A stretch of 64,000 nucleotides of DNA, taken from positions 19,796,696 through 19,860,695 of the forward strand of contig OX579638.1 in the NCBI GenBank assembly GCA_951230915.1, read 5' to 3'. Both the position numbers and the translations under genes were made by a program. This DNA is from Antitrichia curtipendula (Eukaryota > Streptophyta > Bryopsida > Hypnales > Leucodontaceae). Positions within the stretch are counted from its first letter, which is position 1. Every line of letters starts with the position of its first letter. The notes beneath the pieces are model-generated. The model made no database searches. It had not been told where the DNA came from and saw only the letters and a program-made list of their open reading frames with translations. Below are positions 36,749 to 45,854 of the stretch, piece by piece.

Positions 36749-36827
36749 AGGTCGCTTATGGATATATCTAATTTCAGTACTTTGAAAATTCATAGTTTAT
36801 TCATAAGATGTCCCAAAAATGCACTCT

Positions 36828-37240
36828 AAGGTAGGAGGCTCTGAAAGCGAGCAGGCATTTAGAATTGCTCATGTAGACTCGCCTGAAATGGACATAAGGT
36901 GGTCTTTAAATGGATCTTCTGTAGTCACTGAATGGATCGGTAAAAGAAATATTATATATTGCAAGAGCCAATCATTCTCTTTGTTTTCCCATTTCTCTTT
37001 TGAAACTGCATCTGAACAGTTTATGGAAGACCTAGGGTCATAAATAGGGACCTATGACTCATTACGTTTGAAAATTCATAAGTAATTCAAAAATGCTTCA
37101 AAAAATACGAAACGACTTGTGTTACGATCACAATCTATTTTTCTTTGTCTGAAAAATGAGCTAATAATAATCTCATACAAGAAACCACATGAAAAAGGCA
37201 GACCAGCCCTTAGATGCTCGCTTTCAGAGCCTCCTACCTT
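36828..37240. mobile_element. TIR element family B (AAGGTAGGAGGCTC), copy 2, intact
   Basis: Left end AAGGTAGGAGGCTCTGAAAG and right end CTTTCAGAGCCTCCTACCTT are a perfect 20-bp inverted repeat that extends further with few mismatches. 413 bp. Serves as the uninterrupted reference for the insertion at 18709. Lies about 280 bp upstream of the TIR gene. Confidence 0.85.
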
Positions 37241-37409
37241 AAAAGAATCTAAAATCGCTTTCGATTAACAACCAAACCCCGCAAATTTTTTATCAATATA
37301 ATAATGGGACCCCCTTTGCTGAGTAGTTTATTCGGACGCATTGCATTTAGGTGTTCGCCATTTAATTCACGCTGGCCTTCCTCGAAGACCGGAGTTTCTA
37401 ATTAACTCT

Positions 37410-37443
37410 AATTAATTAATTAATTAAATTAATTAAATTAATT
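37410..37443. repeat. (AATT)n microsatellite upstream of the TIR gene
   Basis: Repeated TAATTAAT and AAATTAATT units, 80-110 bp before the ATG at 37523, so within the likely promoter or 5' UTR. Confidence 0.85.
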
Positions 37444-37522
37444 CGCCATTGCGTCGATTTCACCGCTCCAAGCCCCGCCGGCGGCCTCCTCTCTCTCTCC
37501 TGGCTCTGCTGCTGCTGCCGCC

Positions 37523-38934
37523 ATGTCGTCTGCAATTTACATCAGCCACATGCCCGAAGCCCATGGCATGGCATCCAAGCTCCAAGCGCACTTGCGTGAC
37601 CGCGTCTTCGAGCGCGACCCCAACTCTCCCAACATCAAGACCGCCTTCTTCATCCTCGATTTCGCCTACCTCCACGACCCAACTGCAGAGACGACCACCC
37701 TCGCCTTCCTCAATCGCCCGGGCGTTTGGTGCATTCCGCTCTTCTACCAACTCTGGCCTCATGAACTTCTCAACATGTGCAGAACCCCGCAGGCCAAGCC
37801 CTTCTGGCAAGCGATGAAGAACCTCAAAGGGGAAGTGTTCGACCGAGGAGAGGAAAACCAGTTTGTGCAACAGGTCGTCGGCCTTCTCCGCAACGGACCT
37901 CGCGGTGAGTCGATCGAGTTCCCCACTAGTAGATTCGAAGGATCCGTTTTGGAATAGCGAGTGGGTTGAGTTGAATTGGTTAGGATTTGAAGATTGTTCG
38001 ATGATTCTTTATACGTAGATGACCTAAGTTAAAACCAGAGTGAGTTCGATGTCAAAGTAGCGCACATTCTCAAAATCAATGACATGTATATCATTCTTGA
38101 AGAGTGGGAACAGCATCCTCTTTAGAAAGGAATCGCTAGTGCTCAAAAATAGATCTTATGAAGCTGACAATGATGCTTGATTGTTTAGTCCCTGTAAATT
38201 CTCCATGATTCTCTCCTAGCAATTTGATTCTTCCTCCATCGCATCTTCAATTCTGTGCATCATTCGATACACTCCATACATGCTCTCTTCCAAAAGGATG
38301 GTCTTCCAACTACTGTCTTGGTATTGTGTGTCGCGTGTTGCATTTCGTTTCTCGCTCTTTCTGTTCAGAATTTTTGTTTTGCCTTGATTGACAAGTGACT
38401 CTCCACTAAGTCACTCTTGTTGTTGATGTTTCCCTGTTGCAATCAGGCTCCTCTACCTTGTACGACGTGTTCCTCAGCCACGCTGGAGAAGTGAAGCCCT
38501 TCTGCGAGAAGCTGAACACGAAGCTGCACCAACAGGGCATCAAGACGTTCCTCGACAAGTTCGACATCACCGGGGGTCCCGATTCTCTGGCCTTTTCCGA
38601 GGAGATTCGCGGGGCGATCGAGAGGAGCAAGGTGGTAGTGGCGGTTCTGAGCCATCACTTCCCCAGTAAGAAATGGCCCGTGCTCGAGATCATGGAGGTT
38701 TGCAGCAAGAGCGAGGGAGCCAAGGTGTTGCCTGTGTATTACCAGATTAGTCAGGTGCAATGTGTGGAGATTGTGAATCACGCCAGAGATCCGCAAGGGA
38801 GGGACGCGTTGGCTTGGCTGTTTGCCCAGCCAGGGATTGAGCACTTCGGGAAGCATGCTGGGGAGCAAGAGAGAGAGGAGGAGCTTCTCCAAACCATTGT
38901 TCGCTCCGTTTCTTCCTTGCTGCAAGGTCGGTAA
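37523..38934 (+). CDS. Tandem TIR-domain protein, 289 residues
   Basis: Exons 37523-37904 and 38447-38934 join in phase 1 (CGCG/GTGAGT donor; AATCAG/GC acceptor). The ATG sits in a good context (GCCGCCATGTCG). Exon 2 encodes a canonical TIR domain: LYDVFLSHAGEVKPFCEKL, FLDKFDITGGPDSLAFSEEI with the BB loop, VVVAVLSHHF, SKKWPVLEIMEV and KVLPVYYQIS. The Glu after W is placed like the catalytic Glu of NAD-cleaving plant TIRs. Exon 1 encodes a divergent relative: AIYISHMPEAHGMASKLQAH, KTAFFILDFAYL, VWCIPLFYQLWPHELLNMCR, and a tail alignable with the end of the second domain. It lacks the W-x-x-x-E motif. No NB-ARC or LRR follows. TIR proteins act in plant immune signalling; the role here is inferred. 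Exons are far more GC-rich than the flanks. Confidence 0.88.
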
Positions 38935-39860
38935 ATAATCTGCAATGCAACGAAGGTGGGATCGGAGTGGCAACGAAGACGGCCTGTTGCCAAGCTACAT
39001 CGCTACCGGGCTACTACTCTGTCTCAAAATAATTCCGTGGTTTGAGAACACTAGTTAAGGTAAAGCTCAGTTTGGAATTGCACTAGAAAGAAATAATTAT
39101 GCAGATAACAATTTTTCACACTACAGTATTGTAATGGTACACATATTGCAAGCATACAATACTGAAACACATACTATAAGCACATCATGGTACCATTTTT
39201 GTTTGACAAAATTTGAGGCTTATTTTAACTAGTGTTCTCAAACCATGAAATTATTTTGGTGCAAAGGAGTACATTAGAGAAGATGTTTTGGTAAGAGCAT
39301 GGCCACCGTTACGTGCCCAACTTGGTACGCTCAAAGTTTCCACAGAATTTTGAAGGGCCCTCTATTACTTTCTTGCTCACTCTTGCTCACCAAACAGGGT
39401 TGATAAACAGTGACTTGATTCATCAAGTAGAATAAAGGATAAAGCAACTAAACTTAGGATGAATAGTGATTTCAAGGGCCATTCTTTGCCATGTTAGGAT
39501 GAAGTGTCAAGAGAATATTGTGAAGGGCCCAAAATGCTTTTCATCTACATTTGAAGAGTGTTGGATCTAGAGAGTGTAACAATGGCCATGTTCTAAGGTA
39601 GTGAACTTCAATTGTAGACAAGTTGTGTTGGCAAAGAAGAGGTAAGGTTAGACTAATGAGGTAAGAAATCATGTTGCCAAGCTAATCCATAACTTGGATA
39701 CCTTGGAGAAGCTTTGGTAAGGGCTATAATCTTACGTGCCTGCAGATTGTAATCAAAACTTCTTCTTTTTTGTCATTATAGTGCTAGATAGTACCCCCCA
39801 AAAAATAATTTGGTTAAAAATGGCAACAAACAATAAAGTTTTTTGCCAAAAAACTTCAAA
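38935..39860. other. 3' flank of the TIR gene, no other gene
   Basis: Probably includes the 3' UTR. A short direct echo (TTGAGAACACTAGTTAAGG at about 39041 and, inverted, AACTAGTGTTCTCAAACCA at about 39229) brackets 39040-39250 as possible inverted-repeat ends of a small element of about 200 bp. Confidence 0.45.
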
Positions 39861-41006
39861 TTAATCCCTAAAGCCCTAAGGGTGTTTTCTGTCAAAAACC
39901 ACTCAAAACTACCACTTTTGCTGTATTCACTTAAAGAAATCAAATTTTTTGTTTTCTTGGAACTTAATTGTAGGATCTTGTACTTAACTTGTCTGAGATC
40001 ATGTAGTAAAAATTTCATCAAATTTCACTGTACGGATTGAAAGATATGAGCATTCAAAGTTGAACAATTTTTTTTCCAAGAAGATGCTTAAATTGCCCAA
40101 AAAACTAAGATTGTCCATAACTTGCTCATTCCTAGTCCAAATAGAATGAATGAAAGCTTCACGTATAGATAAAAACATACTCCCTCTGTCCCACTAAAAT
40201 CTCCAAAATTCTTCTTTTTGAGGGATTAACTATATTTTTAGTCATAGTGATAGCAATATATGTATTCAAGAACAAGTATGCTATCATTTAAATCTATGCA
40301 AAATCTCTAGCTTAGACATTGTCGTTTAGGCACCTAAAATCCATGTGGAAAGTACAATAATTTGTAAATACTGTCAATTCGGTCAATTTAAATGATTTAA
40401 AGGGTGGTGGCTACAATAGGATTCTAAAAATGTGTTTCCCAACCTAAATATGTGCAATAAAAAAAACTAACCTACTTTACAAACAAATTTTTATAGTGTT
40501 GAAGTGGTCACTAAATGCATCATCAACACTACTATCTAAAGAAACAATTTGTACAAGGTGCCTTATATGAGCAAGACCAAACTTGCTAGGCCAAAGGAAT
40601 GCTTCTAGATTGTTTCACTTGCCCCTACAAGGTTGTTTAATACAGTGAACATTTACTCAACGTTCAAAATCAAGAAACGGAGCTTTTTAGTGGGACAAAA
40701 AATTTGCTTGATTTGGAGGTTATTAGTGGGACGGAGGGAGTAATATTTTAGGAAAAAAATTCAAAAAAAATTATTTTGACTTTTTGTAATTTTTTAGGGC
40801 TACCTGCCAATCTCCATTTCTTGTTCATTGTGCCATAGCTTTTTCATCCAACATCTTATTGAAACAAAAATTATGTATCCACAAAGCTCTTGCAAAGCTA
40901 TACAACCTAAAAAAATCTCAAAAAAATTCACTTCAAATTGAGACAATAGGAACCTACCCGGACCCAAATTGTCCCTCAAGGGAACAAGCGGGGCTTTAGG
41001 GGTTAA
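39861..41006. mobile_element. TTAA-flanked piggyBac-like element carrying a Stowaway-like insertion
   Basis: Begins TTAATCCCTAAAGCCC and ends GCTTTAGGGGTTAA. Same family as the outer element at 7290-8805 (TAGGATCTTGTACTTAACTTG, AAATTTCATCAAATTTCACT, GCCCAAAAAACTAAGATTG). Removing the insertion at 40190-40740 leaves about 595 bp, close to what remains of the 7290 copy without its own insert. Confidence 0.78.
40190..40740 (+). mobile_element. Stowaway-like MITE, copy 2
   Basis: Starts CTCCCTCTGTCCCACTAAAA and ends ATTAGTGGGACGGAGGGAG, with TA at each border. The flanks (AGATAAAAACATA before, TAATATTTTAGG after) line up with uninterrupted AGACAAAAATATAATGTGTTAGG at 8530-8553. That supports insertion with TA duplication. 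Confidence 0.85.
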
Positions 41007-41604
41007 AAAAAAATCTTAGATAAAATTGTCAGATTGTAGATGAAAATAGAATTATGGACATGTGATATATACTAATGTGATATTTTCTATCCAATATATG
41101 GATGAATATTGAAATTTGAAACACCACTATAACATTTTATATCACCACTTTGGCACTTTATAGAAAATGGAAAAGAAAACCTTGAGTGTGATTGGCAACA
41201 AAAAGGCAAGATAAGACTAATAAGGTATTAAGCATACTTATTGCTAAGCTAATTTGCAACTTGGATATCTAAGATAAGGTGTTTGATCGCTCATTCATTT
41301 TTCAAAGATTGAAATATTGGACAAAAAATCACTAAACATCACTTGTTATTAAAAGGAGCTATTTCAGCAAGAATTAGAGTTTTGTGATTTTTTGAAGTTT
41401 GTGTTGGGACAAAATTATAAAGCGTAGGTAGGTCCTTCAAAAACCACACAATGACATATCTAGAATTGTCAATGCAAGCAAGTTGTGCCTTATTCTTAGG
41501 CCTCACCAAAAATTATATGTATAATGACAAATGTTGTTGTAGGATTATGTCTAACTTTAATATAGACTAACAAAGAAGTAGGCACCATTTTATGCCAAAA
41601 AGAT
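41007..41604. other. Downstream flank of the SKP1-like gene
   Basis: AT-rich; probably includes the 3' UTR of the minus-strand gene. Nothing else recognised. Confidence 0.4.
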
Positions 41605-42927
41605 TTAATCATTTTCAAGTTCAGAGTCAATGGATTTATCATCTATAATTAATTTTTCAACCTTGCGCATGTTTATGAAATCTACTAAGTTCTTGAAGAG
41701 GTTTAAATCCAATTGTTGTATCCAGTGTAGTCTCTCTCGTCCACTTTTGTGAGGAGCAATGGAACATTTGATTCCAGTTTGCAATACAAGAATGTTGACC
41801 AAGCCAATGTCAATATATAAGAGAATGTCCTCAATTTGTTGATCTTTCTCCCATGCAAGATGTAGCTTACCAAGCCCCACAATTAACCTTCTAGTGTTCT
41901 CATCATATCGCCATGCACTCCACATACCAAGGTGAAGTTTTTGCCCTACTTTAATCTTAATCTTGTATTGCAAATCATCTGACAATGCCAATATTAGAAA
42001 ATGTAGGAGTTGGTTCCTTCCTTGAATCACCGCATTTTCTTCATTTATAGAATGATTCTTGGTATTGAATATTTGTTGAATCTCGTCATGCTTATTCTCT
42101 GTAATTATATTTGCTATAGTTTGACATAATAAATTTTCCAAGCTTTCAATATGCAAGTAATTGGCCACCTGGTCATTATATACAATTGTTTTATTAGCAA
42201 CCTAGCTCTGAACCAAAACCTCAAAAAATCAATAATAATGACAAGCACAATAAAAATGTGAAGTAGAAATCTAACTAAATAATGTTAGGCACAATAGAGT
42301 ACATTGAAACATATAAATTAGAAACAAAATATGATAGTAAGCCAACATCTCTATTAACCACATTATTAGTGTAATTTCACAAATTAAATTAGCACATTTA
42401 GAAATTTTAATTTGACAAGGATTTGGAAATTATGTACTTCTAATATGTGAAATTTGTTTGAAGTGGATTAGAACTTTCAATTTTTAGTTGTAAGATTGAA
42501 AATCTAATTGAAAATCTAAGCAACCTAACTTTAGCTCTTAAGAATTGTATTTTGGTATACATTGAAAGTATTCAAATAATATTTGAATAAAATGTTTCGA
42601 TATATTCAAACATACCAAAATTAAGTTAGTCAAAATGACAAAGTCCACCTTCACAAATGTTGCATTCCAAATTTCTATCTCATCTTTGGAAGTTGACATT
42701 TTGTCAATACTACCAGTTTGATTTTCTACATGATATTTGCAATACTCAATCACCTTCGACAAAATATTATTCGAAACCTTTATCAATGGTATGGGGTGAT
42801 CTATGCCAACATCTTCAATTATTTTCTTTAGAACTTTTGACTCAGATGCCACAAGCTCATCAACCTCGAAGATCTTACCATTGGAGCTTTTTAGCTTTAT
42901 TATGCGCTTCTTTACAATCTCCACCAT
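41605..42927 (-). CDS. SKP1-like protein with an unrecognised C-terminal extension
   Basis: Exons 42927-42616 (104 codons) and 42168-41605 join in phase 0 across a 447-bp GT-AG intron; the product is 291 residues. Residues 8-65 match the SKP1 POZ-like fold (IIKLKSSNGKIFEVDELVAS, ILSKVIEYCKYHVE). The block IWNATFVKVD then LILVANYLHIESLENLLCQT, IANII matches the C-terminal SKP1 helices that hold F-box proteins. SKP1 is the adaptor of SCF ubiquitin ligases. Usual length is about 155-165 residues. Here the final helix is altered (GRNQLLHF where SKP1 has a Trp-containing ending) and about 130 more residues follow (KIKVGQKLHLGMWSAWRYDE, LHLAWEKDQQIEDILLYIDI, ending SIDSELEND) that I do not recognise. 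The exons are as AT-rich as the flanks. Could be functional or drifting. Confidence 0.8.
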
Positions 42928-44109
42928 TCTAAATGGTATTTAAAAAATTACTCTGCATATTTTTCATGCAACTTGATTATTAAAAAAAAAACATTTGGCA
43001 TCTCCAAAAGTGTTCCAATATTTCAAAAAGATCAAATTAGAATTTAAATCCAAACATGTTTATGGATGTTACAAATCCAAAAATTATTACTTGCCTTATA
43101 TGAAACATGAGATGACTTACCAATTGTAAGCGCAATAGAACAAGTATTTGTATAATTTTTAGTAAAGTATGATTGTTTAAAGTATATTAAGAAAATCATA
43201 AGAAAAAAGATAATAAGGTGAGGCAAGATCTAAGAATGATGTAATTCTAAAAGAAAGTTTTCTACTTTAGAAGAAACTCTTGTGTTTTTTTAAATGCATC
43301 TTTTGTGATATCCGCTTGTTTTATGTTAGATTTTGATATTACATTTGATGTTACAACTAACATCTTGACATTACGTCTAATGTCATTGCTAATATAAAAA
43401 ATGTGTTAAAAAAATTATTAGTTTTTTCTAATGCCATGATTAAAAATAAGCCTTCCTATAACCACCAATTTTTCCTTACTTGCAAGGTATTAATGATTTT
43501 ATTTAAAATTATAATATTGCAACCATTCAAAAACTTAAACAAATTAGATAGGAAAAACTCCCTATATAGACTAATTCAATTTTCATATCCTTGTTGTACT
43601 ACTCTCCACAATTGATGTCCAAAAATCATTGAAAAAGTTGAATTCTCAAGTACAAGCATGTAGAATCATTCCTTGATTTACAATCGAGCAAAGTTGCTAT
43701 TATCAAACATAAACAATTTCTTATTGAATCTTATAGGCAACTAAAAGACAGGTTTCTAAAGACGGCATGCATTATTTGGACATTATATGAGTAAGTCATG
43801 AATCTTCAAAGCATTGTTTAGGACTTTAGGTGTACAAAAAACTACACTAGGCTCTCATAGACTATCATGTTTGGTTGTGTACGTCTTGTATAATCAATAT
43901 CTAAGTTTTTGTGATGCCTTTTGGTCCAAATATAATTGTTGCATTTTGACCTTTGGAATAGTGTTGATATGTAATGGGTAACATACCTTAGTGAACATTG
44001 AACTTATATACATATATATGGTTTGATATCATCTAATTTGCTAGAAAATCCACTTGTCCTTTCTTAGTATAATATACCTTCAATATTTGTTTTCATAGGA
44101 TCTGCTTCA
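42928..44109. other. AT-rich upstream DNA, no gene seen
   Basis: Promoter side of the SKP1-like gene. Contains short imperfect repeats of GATATTACATTTGATG/GACATTACGTCTAATGTC at about 43336-43385. No other feature. Confidence 0.45.
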
Positions 44110-44310
44110 CGATTTTAATCTTGTAACGTTGTTGTGGATACAAATATACATCTTTAGAATTTTTTGTCGAAAAGGGAGGTTTTGTAGAGTAGTTTGACCT
44201 CCAATGAATTTCCTTGGGTTTTTCGAAGCAAATGATTTGCACAATTGTACAATATAAAAAAAATGATTTTCTTGGTGACCAGCCCAACGTTCAAAGGATT
44301 AGTTGGAGAA
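44110..44310 (+). mobile_element. Family F TTAA MITE, partial copy
   Basis: Shares AAAAGGGAGGTTTTGTAGAG, TTTGACCTCCAATGAATTTC and AAATGATTTTCTTGGTGACC with the next copy. The right end AAAGGATTAG is a mutated terminus; the left end is not clear. Confidence 0.5.
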
Positions 44311-44464
44311 TTCAATCTCTTGTTGAAGACACAATCAACACACATAGTAGACAAATCCAATCAACACACATAGTAGTGACAAGCTATATTGTTGTCCATA
44401 AAGGCCTGTGTTTTTTTAGGCTTGATTCCATCAAGTCTGCATGGTACAATTAATAACATGAGAA

Positions 44465-44694
44465 TTAACCCTCCAAGGATTTAGAGGTCAAGAAATAGTC
44501 GATGGATGACAAAAAACTATTTATTTAAAACAAAAGGGAAGATGTTCACCCTAAGAACTTTGTGCAAAAAGGGGAGGTCTTGCATAGAAATTTGACTTCC
44601 AATGAGTGTTTTTGGATTTTTTTCCAAGCAAATGATTCACACAATATCAAAATGGATGATTTCCAAGGTGACCAACTCATCATTTTAGGGTTAA
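44465..44694 (+). mobile_element. Family F TTAA MITE, copy in forward orientation
   Basis: Begins TTAACCCTCCAAGG and ends TCATTTTAGGGTTAA; 230 bp. Body shared with 25034-25223 and with the inverted neighbour at 44741-44952. Confidence 0.72.
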
Positions 44695-44740
44695 AATAAA
44701 TTCTTACAAGTCTCAACACTCTAGTGGTTTGTGTCTTGAA

Positions 44741-44952
44741 TTAACCCCAAAAGGTTAGGTTGGTTAATATGGAAATCATCCTTTTGGGTACCATGTGAAT
44801 CATTTGCTTAAAGAAAGTCAAGAGCACTCATTGGAAGTCAAATTATTGTGCAAGACCTCCTCTTTTCACTCAAAATTCTTTTATCCTACATAAAAGGATT
44901 CTTTGGCATCTATTAAACACTTTATATTCGTAATGTCCTTTTAGGGTTAAAA
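44741..44952 (-). mobile_element. Family F TTAA MITE, inverted copy
   Basis: Begins TTAACCCCAAAAGG and ends CCTTTTAGGGTTAA; 212 bp. Reverse complement of the family body (TCATTGGAAGTCAAATTATT, TGTGAATCATTTGCTTAA). Only 46 bp separate it from the forward copy, so the pair could fold back. Confidence 0.78.
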
Positions 44953-45229
44953 TTCCTATCAGTCCAACTTATCTATTTCATATTGGTTGATTTGAGTCCA
45001 TGTTCAAGCCGTGATGGTTGGCACTGCAAAATAGCTCACAATTGGATTCATTAGCCTTGGTAGTAAGTAAGAATTCCTTGCCTTCTTGTTTCTAGATTAT
45101 TCTGGAATGTCACCTTTCATTGATAAGATGATTGTATTTTATGTATTTCAAAGGATTTCATCGTATTCATAAAAATGATAAAACCTAGGTTTTTGAGCCA
45201 CAAATGAGTACATGGTTGTACAAACCAAC

Positions 45230-45550
45230 AAAACTAAGTACACCCACAATTGGTTTAATTGGACATGTGCTTGCTACGGATCATTTATTTAGTCTATGTC
45301 AACTGTTAGATGTTTTTTGGGGGCATTGGAGGGCTGTTTCAATCCCATTCCCTATGTTGCGAACTAGCCAATGTTGGTCTGAATAAATATTAAAAATAAA
45401 AAAATAAAAAAGATAACTATTTTAATTTTTATAATAATTATAATTTGCAGTGGCAATTGCTTTGCCACATTAGCTTGTTGCCATGGTCAAGTTCCCACAA
45501 TTTAGGAACTTGGGGAAACTCACATTCCTTTAGATTAGCTAAGTTTTATC
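45230..45550 (+). repeat. Dispersed repeat, one arm of an inverted pair
   Basis: Contains TTAGATGTTTTTTGGGGGCA, TTGGAGGGCTGTTTCAATCC and TGGCAATTGCTTTGCCACAT. Its reverse complement occurs at about 48965-49230. Coding ability not seen. Confidence 0.65.
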
Positions 45551-45854
45551 TAATGCATGTTTTCACTAGTGATCTCTATGCACTTGAATGTCACAATTTA
45601 GACACTTAAAAACAATCACACTATTTTTAATGAATATGAAGAAGATTACATACAATTGTAATATTAGCACAACTTCCCCTCATTGCATAGTGGCACTTTA
45701 AAACTATAATCTTGACCAATCTTAGTTTTTACAATTTTGTGTAGTTGGTCAACAAAATTTTGGTGTGCTCTAAATTGAGCCAATATAGCAACAAGGCATG
45801 GATATGGGGAGGACATGAAATTAGGGTGTCCAAATTTCAACAAACCATTAATCC

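Noticed and set aside
37460..37870. 136-residue minus-strand frame opposite TIR exon 1
   Set aside because: Shadow of the GC-rich coding exon on the other strand; the plus frame has the TIR-like pattern, start context and splice sites.
38443..38973. 176-residue minus-strand frame opposite TIR exon 2
   Set aside because: Antisense shadow of a canonical TIR domain.
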